From an uncultured Methylotenera sp. (GTDB lineage: Bacteria > Pseudomonadota > Gammaproteobacteria > Burkholderiales > Methylophilaceae), in contig NZ_CAMLGS010000040.1 of NCBI RefSeq assembly GCF_946479685.1, forward strand, positions 1-19,208: a stretch of DNA of 19,208 nucleotides, given 5' to 3'. How positions within the stretch are numbered: the stretch's first letter is position 1; each line of letters opens with the position of its first letter. A model generated the notes under the pieces. It worked only from the letters and a program-made list of their open reading frames with translations, made no database searches and was not told the origin of the DNA. Below are positions 14,262 to 19,208 of this stretch, piece after piece. A program made the position numbers and the translations under genes.

Positions 14262-14267
14262 ATTGTA
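14262..14267 (-). promoter_or_regulatory. Possible -10 for bioA
   Basis: TACAAT on the minus strand (14267-14262) ends six bases before the ATG at 14255, again with no Shine-Dalgarno sequence. The -35 region at 17-18 bases is poor. I saw no BirA-like operator, but could not search thoroughly. Confidence 0.35.
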
Positions 14268-14309
14268 CGATAATTGCGCGAGGTTTTTCACCTGCGCAAA
14301 AATGAAATG

Positions 14310-14338
14310 TCGTCATAAGCTGTTGTTTAGTCTAAAAT
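14310..14338 (+). promoter_or_regulatory. Possible promoter for rlhA
   Basis: TCGTCA (14310-14315) and TAAAAT (14333-14338) with a 17-base spacer lie about 40 bases upstream of the rlhA ATG. The -35 matches consensus at four of six positions and the -10 at five. Confidence 0.35.
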
Positions 14339-14379
14339 TCAACCTTGATCATCTATCGCTAGCCCCAAGTAAAAGTACC

Positions 14380-16302
14380 ATGCAAAAAACTCGCCGCCAT
14401 TTAGAACTACTCGCCCCTGCCAGAAATGCCGACTTTGGCATTGAAGCCATCAATCACGGCGCAGACGCAGTGTATATTGGCGGCCCAGCCTTTGGTGCTC
14501 GCGCCAAAGCACCCAACACCATAGACGATATTGCACGTCTGGTGAAGCATGCCCATCGCTACCATGCAGAGGTATTTGTGGCGCTGAACACCATTTTTCA
14601 TGATAACGAGCTGGAAGGCGCACGCCAATTAGTACACCAGCTGTATGAAGCTGAAGTAGACGCGCTGATTGTGCAGGACATGGGCTTATTGGAGATGGAC
14701 TTACCGCCTATACAGCTGCATGCCAGCACGCAAACCGATATCCGCACTGTTGAAAAAGCAGTATTTTTAGACCAGGTAGGCTTCTCACAAATCGTATTAG
14801 CACGTGAGCTGGACTTAAAAAGAATCAAACAGATTGCTGACGCCACCACCTGTAATTTAGAGTTTTTTATTCATGGCGCGTTATGCGTAGCGTTTAGCGG
14901 CCAATGCTTTATCAGCCATGCCCATACCGGCCGCAGCGCCAATCGTGGTGAGTGCTCACAAGAGTGTCGTCTACCGTTTACCTTAGAAGACCAAAAAGGC
15001 CGCATCATCGGCAAGGATAAGCACTTCTTATCCATGAAAGATAACGACCAAAGCGCAAATCTGCGTGCATTAATCGACGCTGGCGTAAGCTCCTTTAAAA
15101 TTGAAGGGCGCTACAAAGATTTACCTTACGTCAAAAATGCTACCGCGCACTACCGTGAATTGATTGATGAAATTTTAAACGACAGGCCAGAGCTGGCAAA
15201 ATCATCCTCAGGCCACGCGACTTACACCTTTACCCCGCAGCCGGAAAAAACCTTTAACCGTAGCGCTACGGATTACTTCGTGAATGGTCGCCAAGCTGAT
15301 ATTGGCGCGTTTGATACGCCCAAATTCTCAGGTGAAGCGCTAGGTAAAGTCACCAAAGTGGGCAATGACTACTTTGAGGTGGAAACCAGTATCGAGCTGC
15401 ATAATGGTGACGGTGTATGTTTCTTTGATATCCACAAAGAACTGGTCGGCTTGCGCGTGAATACCGTAGAAGGCAAGCGCCTATACCCGAACGAAATGCC
15501 AACCGGTCTGACGCGTAACATGACAGTTTACCGCAACCGTGACCACGCTTTTATGCGCTTACTGGAAAAAGACTCCGCACAGCGCAAGATTCCAGTGGCG
15601 ATGAATTTTTACGAAACAGCCAATGGTTTTGCATTAACCATTACTGATGAAAACGGCTTCAGCGCCACCGCCACCTGTGAAGCAGAAAAGCAAAACGCAC
15701 AGAATGTAGAAAAAGCAGAATCCAGCCTGCGCGAGAACCTCAGCAAATTAGGCGGCACCGATTTCAGCACACAAAGCATAGACATCAGTACCGCACAAAC
15801 CTGGTTTATCCCAGCTTCTATCATTAATAATTTACGCCGTGATGCCATCGAGCAATTGCAGCAGACCCGTGACTTAGGCTACCAACGCCCACCACGCCGC
15901 GAGGCAGCACAACCGCCAGCGACGTTCCCAGAAGACACATTGAGCTATTTGGCCAATGTGTACAATAAAAAAGCACGCCAGTTTTATGAAAAACATGGTG
16001 TCAAAATGATTGCGGCCGCGTATGAAGCCAACAAAGAGCTAGATGAAGTTCCGCTGATGATTACTAAGCACTGCCTGCGCTTTAGCCACGGCTTGTGTCC
16101 AAAAGAAGCAAAAGGTGTGATTGGGGTGCAAGGCACGGTGACCGCCGAACCGATGACACTGATTAACGGCAACGACCGCTACACGCTAAAGTTTGATTGC
16201 AAGCCATGCGAGATGCATGTGATGGGTAAAATCCGCAAAAACATTCTGCAACTAGCAGAGCCACAGCCGGTGAGCTTTTTTCCTAAGGCGTTTCAGCGCT
16301 AA
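14380..16302 (+). CDS. rlhA: U32 family protein, RlhA/YdcP type (23S rRNA C2501 hydroxylation)
   Basis: From ATG 14380 the protein has 640 residues (E. coli RlhA, formerly YdcP, 653). RlhA is needed for 5-hydroxycytidine at position 2501 of 23S rRNA; the family was once called collagenase-like peptidase. The N-terminal TIM-barrel begins RRHLELLAPARNADFG. The U32 signature EFFIHGALCVAFSGQCFIS ends about residue 179. Four cysteines, C169, C176, C192 and C196, are the expected Fe-S ligands. The C-terminal domain has a second Cys set (HCLRFSHGLC, FDCKPCEM) as in long YdcP-type members, which separates it from shorter UbiU, UbiV and TrhP proteins. I reject the 42-residue upstream extension because MQKTRRHLELLAP is the family start. 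No Shine-Dalgarno sequence is seen. Confidence 0.9.
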   Translation: MQKTRRHLELLAPARNADFGIEAINHGADAVYIGGPAFGARAKAPNTIDDIARLVKHAHRYHAEVFVALNTIFHDNELEGARQLVHQLYEAEVDALIVQDMGLLEMDLPPIQLHASTQTDIRTVEKAVFLDQVGFSQIVLARELDLKRIKQIADATTCNLEFFIHGALCVAFSGQCFISHAHTGRSANRGECSQECRLPFTLEDQKGRIIGKDKHFLSMKDNDQSANLRALIDAGVSSFKIEGRYKDLPYVKNATAHYRELIDEILNDRPELAKSSSGHATYTFTPQPEKTFNRSATDYFVNGRQADIGAFDTPKFSGEALGKVTKVGNDYFEVETSIELHNGDGVCFFDIHKELVGLRVNTVEGKRLYPNEMPTGLTRNMTVYRNRDHAFMRLLEKDSAQRKIPVAMNFYETANGFALTITDENGFSATATCEAEKQNAQNVEKAESSLRENLSKLGGTDFSTQSIDISTAQTWFIPASIINNLRRDAIEQLQQTRDLGYQRPPRREAAQPPATFPEDTLSYLANVYNKKARQFYEKHGVKMIAAAYEANKELDEVPLMITKHCLRFSHGLCPKEAKGVIGVQGTVTAEPMTLINGNDRYTLKFDCKPCEMHVMGKIRKNILQLAEPQPVSFFPKAFQR

Positions 16303-16317
16303 GCTGCTAAAAACTGG

Positions 16318-17946
16318 CTAATAATGCTGCTCATTCTGGGCACGTTTATGCGCACGTTTGATTTCATACATGCGCAAGTCAGCCATATTCATCACGATGC
16401 TGCAATTATCGGGCTCTTCGTGGATAAACGCTGTACCCGCACTGACCCCAACCAAGGCGAAGCCATTGGCTTGCAGATAGGCCACGGTTTCATCCAGCAT
16501 GTTGTTAATCAGCACTTCATCGCCTTTAGCTGAAGTAATCGCAAACTCATCGCCACCTAAACGGTGCAAAGTAGCAAACCCACTTAACTTAGCCTGTAAA
16601 TGACTGCTAAAATCACACAACAGCTTGTCACCATAAGCATGGCCAAAATTATCGTTGTAATATTTAAGGCGGTCTAAATCCAATATGGTAATACTGCCGC
16701 TACTCGGCAATTCCTGTATCGCCGCATCCAGCGCAATACGATTAGGCAAGCCAGTTAATTTATCCATTTTGACTTGTGCCTCACTCATGCCCAGCGCGGC
16801 TAACACCTGCTCTTTTTCTCTATATAGTTCACCAAATTGGTGGCTCAGCACAAACGATAACAGCAGCGCTTCTACCGTCACTGCAATCAACCCCAAATGC
16901 TCAACATACAGCGTGTAACCGGCAAAATTTTGCGCAGTAATGGTTAAGCCACCTAAAACAAAGAAGGTAAGTATGGCGATCAGATAATAGCGCGCCGTCA
17001 TATTTTGTTTGCTGCTAAGGTAAATACCACATGCCAGGCCCATACTAAGGAAAATACCAACACCATAACGCGCCATTTCCATCATCCAGTGCGGTGCATA
17101 TATACCCCACGATGCAAACAACACTAATATAACCAGTGCGTATTGAACCCAACGATAAAGCTTAGGATTTTGCTCTTTGCTAATATTCAGCAATCCTTTC
17201 ACAAAGAACACATAAGCGATATTTGAGAACAGGATAGGCAGCGCACTCAAATAAAAGTTATGGATGCCAAACGTATCAGAGAACACCAATAACGATGTAC
17301 CCTGCATGAATAGATTACCTAGAATAAACAACGCATACATGCCATGCACCAACTGCATCCTGACCAAACCCAGCACCACGTAATACGCCATGAGCCCTAC
17401 CAGCACCCCTAGGCACAACAAGGTAATCAGGTTGCCCAGCTTAATAGCCTGCTGGTAATGCGTTTTGGTGTCTAAATAAGGCTGCGGCTGAGCAATTAGA
17501 TAAGGTGTTTGCAGCAAAGTCTCTAGCTTGTAGTTCCCTGCTTCCAGATATAGCAGCCGTGCATGCCTCAGGGTAAATGGGTTGGACTCGGCGCTGCTGA
17601 TACCACCCTCTGACTCGGCCACTACTAGGTTGCGGCTATCCAGCACCATATGCTTAAATTTGGCAAACGTGCTGCTGCTTTTGAAATCAATGACATAATC
17701 GCCGGCTTTGCTAATATGCAAGGTGCCATTAAACACAAAGTTACCGCCAGTTAAGGGTAGCGTTTTAATCGCTGTAGCTGGCTGATCCGCGGCAGACCAA
17801 TGCCCTTCAATCAGGTATGGCGTGCCATCATGGCTGGCATGGGCAGGGGTAATCACCAATACCAATAGACTAAACAGCAAGCCTAAATAAAAGGCTAACC
17901 CAGCAAATCCCGCGCGTAATTGTTGTGGATTAAACCTCGGCATCAT
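16318..17946 (-). CDS. Membrane diguanylate cyclase, 7TMR-DISM sensor with GGDEF
   Basis: The 542-residue protein has a signal peptide or first membrane segment (about 12-37), a periplasmic beta-rich domain (40-165) resembling 7TMR-DISMED2, seven or so membrane helices (about 170-370), a short helix (371-395) and a GGDEF domain (395-535). It would make cyclic di-GMP in response to an extracytoplasmic ligand. The catalytic motif GGDEF is intact (464-468), and DKLTGLPNR (395-403) and LDLDRLKYYNDNFGHAYGD are present. The inhibitory RxxD site expected at 455-458 reads SGFA, so product inhibition is probably absent. No EAL domain is present. The start is one of two consecutive ATG codons (17946 or 17943). 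The gene ends 15 bases from the rlhA stop, tail to tail. Confidence 0.9.
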   Translation of the reverse strand: MMPRFNPQQLRAGFAGLAFYLGLLFSLLVLVITPAHASHDGTPYLIEGHWSAADQPATAIKTLPLTGGNFVFNGTLHISKAGDYVIDFKSSSTFAKFKHMVLDSRNLVVAESEGGISSAESNPFTLRHARLLYLEAGNYKLETLLQTPYLIAQPQPYLDTKTHYQQAIKLGNLITLLCLGVLVGLMAYYVVLGLVRMQLVHGMYALFILGNLFMQGTSLLVFSDTFGIHNFYLSALPILFSNIAYVFFVKGLLNISKEQNPKLYRWVQYALVILVLFASWGIYAPHWMMEMARYGVGIFLSMGLACGIYLSSKQNMTARYYLIAILTFFVLGGLTITAQNFAGYTLYVEHLGLIAVTVEALLLSFVLSHQFGELYREKEQVLAALGMSEAQVKMDKLTGLPNRIALDAAIQELPSSGSITILDLDRLKYYNDNFGHAYGDKLLCDFSSHLQAKLSGFATLHRLGGDEFAITSAKGDEVLINNMLDETVAYLQANGFALVGVSAGTAFIHEEPDNCSIVMNMADLRMYEIKRAHKRAQNEQHY

Positions 17947-18128
17947 TAACTGTCATATTGGTAGTGATTAATGTACAACCATAATATACAGACTAATATG
18001 CTTTTGTTGAAGCGCTCATTTGAGCATAGGCACGGTTTGCTCGCAACAGCGGCTCATTTTTACCTAAACGTAAGCAGGGGGATAGTCTGATATTACGGAA
18101 AAAAGCCTAGTTTTATACCAACTTTTTA
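17947..18128. other. Spacer upstream of the diguanylate cyclase gene
   Basis: This 182-base stretch holds the promoter region of the cyclase gene and the end of the yjdM transcript. The only structure I see is GCTCA-TT-TGAGC (18014-18025), a 5-bp dyad. No open frame or clear terminator is visible. Confidence 0.5.
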
Positions 18129-18473
18129 TTACGCCTTCTTTACAAACTCAGATTTTAGCTTCATTGCACCGATGCCATCAATCTTGCAATCTATGTCATG
18201 GTCACCATCCACTAGGCGTATATTCTTAACTTTGGTACCTACTTTTACCACTAATGATGAACCTTTTACTTTCAGGTCTTTAATCACAGTAATCGTATCG
18301 CCGTCCTGCAACACATTACCGTTGGCGTCCCTAATCACGCGCAGTTCATCTGCATTGTTGTCGGCATCACCAGCAATTAACCACTCGTGCGCGCACTCCG
18401 GGCAAACATAGCAGTCGCCATCCTCGTAGGTGTATTCAGATTGGCATTGCGGACATGATGGAAGCTGCGACAT
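18129..18473 (-). CDS. yjdM: YjdM/PhnA family zinc-ribbon protein
   Basis: The 114-residue protein is a near full-length match to E. coli YjdM (PhnA, 111 residues). The N-terminal zinc ribbon has C7, C10, C24 and C27 (SCPQCQ and CPEC), with C21 as an extra cysteine. The C-terminal half (about 40-114) is the SH3-like PhnA domain, with [20 protein letters not shown] and [20 protein letters not shown]. Despite the old name, it is not the phosphonoacetate hydrolase, and its function is not settled. The ATG at 18473 has only a weak AGAAAG upstream. The upstream spacer contains a 24-base imperfect dyad that may control it. Confidence 0.93.
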   Translation of the reverse strand: MSQLPSCPQCQSEYTYEDGDCYVCPECAHEWLIAGDADNNADELRVIRDANGNVLQDGDTITVIKDLKVKGSSLVVKVGTKVKNIRLVDGDHDIDCKIDGIGAMKLKSEFVKKA

Positions 18474-18512
18474 ACATTACTTTCTAAATAATTAAACCAG
18501 TGTTAATAAGTA

Positions 18513-18536
18513 AACCATTGTTAGCAAACAATAGTT
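18513..18536. promoter_or_regulatory. Imperfect palindrome upstream of yjdM
   Basis: AACCATTGTT (18513-18522) and AACAATAGTT (18527-18536) pair at nine of ten positions with a four-base centre. A related half, TAAACCAGTGTTA, lies just before it (18494-18506). The arrangement fits a transcription-factor site better than a terminator. Confidence 0.4.
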
Positions 18537-18611
18537 AGATTGTAATGCAGGCACTACGCCAGATAAAGACATTATTTAAAAAATGGTTATATAGGCACAG
18601 TCTCCTACTCA

Positions 18612-19208
18612 CTAAGGAGCAGGATTCATCATGGTTAGATGCAACTGTTCAATCTCTTGCAGCACTTCTGGTGATAGTTTGATATCCCACGCGTCTATAT
18701 TCTCTGTTAATTGCTGCATGGTGGTGGCGCCAATAATCGTGCTGCTGACAAACCAGCGGTGATACACAAAGCTCAATGCTAACTGCGTGGGCGTCAAGCC
18801 ATGCGCCCGCGCCAGCTTGGCATAGGCTGCACTGGCTGGCACCACGCCTGGCTTTTTGTAGCGCTGTGCGTAGCCTAAAAACATCGTCACGCGCCCTTTG
18901 GCTTCAGGGTTATCAATGTACTTAGCAGTCAGGTGGCCAAAGGCTAGCGGCGAATACGCCAGCAAGCCTACGTTTTCCCGATACAACACCTCGCTCATGC
19001 CAAACTCCATGCCGCGGTTAATCAGGTTGTAGCAGTTTTGCACGCTGGCAATATGTGGCAGATTGTAAGTTTGTGCGGTACGCACAAACTCCATCACCCC
19101 CCACGGCTGTTCGTTAGATAAACCGATATAGCGCACCTTGCCCTCTTGCACCAGCTCGGCCAGCGTTTCCAGCTGGTTCTGTATCGACACCCAAGCTTTT
19201 TCTTCGCC
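18612..19208 (-). CDS. Tas-like aldo/keto reductase, C-terminal part
   Basis: The frame is open from the right edge, so the 5' part is outside the window; 198 residues are seen (a GTG at 19190 is internal, not a start). The sequence follows E. coli Tas: LAELVQEGKVRYIGLSNEQP, then IASVQNCYNLINRGMEFGMSE, VGLLAYSPLAFGHLTAKY, and the cofactor-binding end SSTIIGATTMQQLTENID, finishing with NPAP. Members of this family reduce carbonyl compounds with NADPH in the cytosol; E. coli Tas was found as a suppressor of a tyrosine requirement. The catalytic Asp, Tyr, Lys and His lie in the missing half. It ends 138 bases upstream of the yjdM start on the same strand, with no clear terminator. Confidence 0.9.
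   Translation of the reverse strand, partial: GEEKAWVSIQNQLETLAELVQEGKVRYIGLSNEQPWGVMEFVRTAQTYNLPHIASVQNCYNLINRGMEFGMSEVLYRENVGLLAYSPLAFGHLTAKYIDNPEAKGRVTMFLGYAQRYKKPGVVPASAAYAKLARAHGLTPTQLALSFVYHRWFVSSTIIGATTMQQLTENIDAWDIKLSPEVLQEIEQLHLTMMNPAP

Noticed and set aside
14254..14379. 42-residue N-terminal extension of RlhA
   Set aside because: It would overlap the bioA start and its product is unlike the family, which begins close to RRHLELLAPARN.
1..19208. A novel defence, mobile or multi-gene system
   Set aside because: No transposase, integrase, toxin-antitoxin pair, CRISPR repeats, restriction or retron-like components were seen; the genes are core families.

Overview
The window reads as an ordinary chromosomal segment of a betaproteobacterium. 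Protein content and gene neighbourhoods (tsaB-rimI-uracil-DNA glycosylase, coq7 beside a DUF2322-type gene, YoaA-type helicase, small SelW-like protein) together with a moderate G+C content suggest a methylotroph of the Methylophilaceae (Methylotenera-like). That placement is an inference from memory of such genomes, not a computed one. I see no rRNA, tRNA, CRISPR array, phage gene, transposase or integration site, and no previously undescribed multi-gene system. Almost every gene belongs to a recognisable core family.

Layout, left to right. 1-1364 (minus): translationally coupled run tsaB-rimI-(partial) family-4-type uracil-DNA glycosylase, each junction an ATGA overlap; the partial gene holds an in-frame 12-bp tandem repeat at the window edge. 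1420-1922 (minus): arfB ribosome-rescue hydrolase, with a doubtful 32-codon ORF overlapping its stop. 2070-2318 (minus): small secreted protein of unknown role. 2496-4427 (minus): YoaA/DinG-type Fe-S helicase, divergent from an NlpC/P60 peptidase (4527-5075, plus) that has a near-consensus promoter and looks leaderless. 5235-6092 (minus): SelT/W/H-family thioredoxin-like protein followed by a ferritin-like protein. 6339-7784 (plus): S41 C-terminal processing peptidase and its terminator. 7934-10196 (plus): GlcF-type Fe-S protein, then coq7 and a DUF2322-like gene, ended by a strong bidirectional terminator. 10425-11423 (minus): FKBP lipoprotein and YhfA/OsmC protein. 11500-14255 (minus): bioA and dacB, coupled by ATGA. 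14380-16302 (plus): RlhA/YdcP-type U32 protein. 16318-17946 (minus): 7TM diguanylate cyclase, tail to tail with rlhA. 18129-18473 (minus): YjdM/PhnA protein. 18612-19208 (minus): C-terminal part of a Tas-like aldo/keto reductase running off the window.

Themes: translation quality (tsaB, rimI, arfB, rlhA), DNA repair (uracil-DNA glycosylase, YoaA), envelope and peptidoglycan maintenance (NlpC/P60, CtpA, DacB, FKBP), cofactor and redox metabolism (BioA, Coq7, GlcF-type protein, OsmC, ferritin-like and SelW-like proteins). Most gaps are under 250 bases and no gap exceeds 300. Shine-Dalgarno sequences are scarce. Only the FKBP, OsmC, ferritin-like, DUF2322-like and SelW-like genes show a fair one, while several others have a -10-like hexamer 6-8 nt from the start codon, which is the most interesting recurring pattern here.
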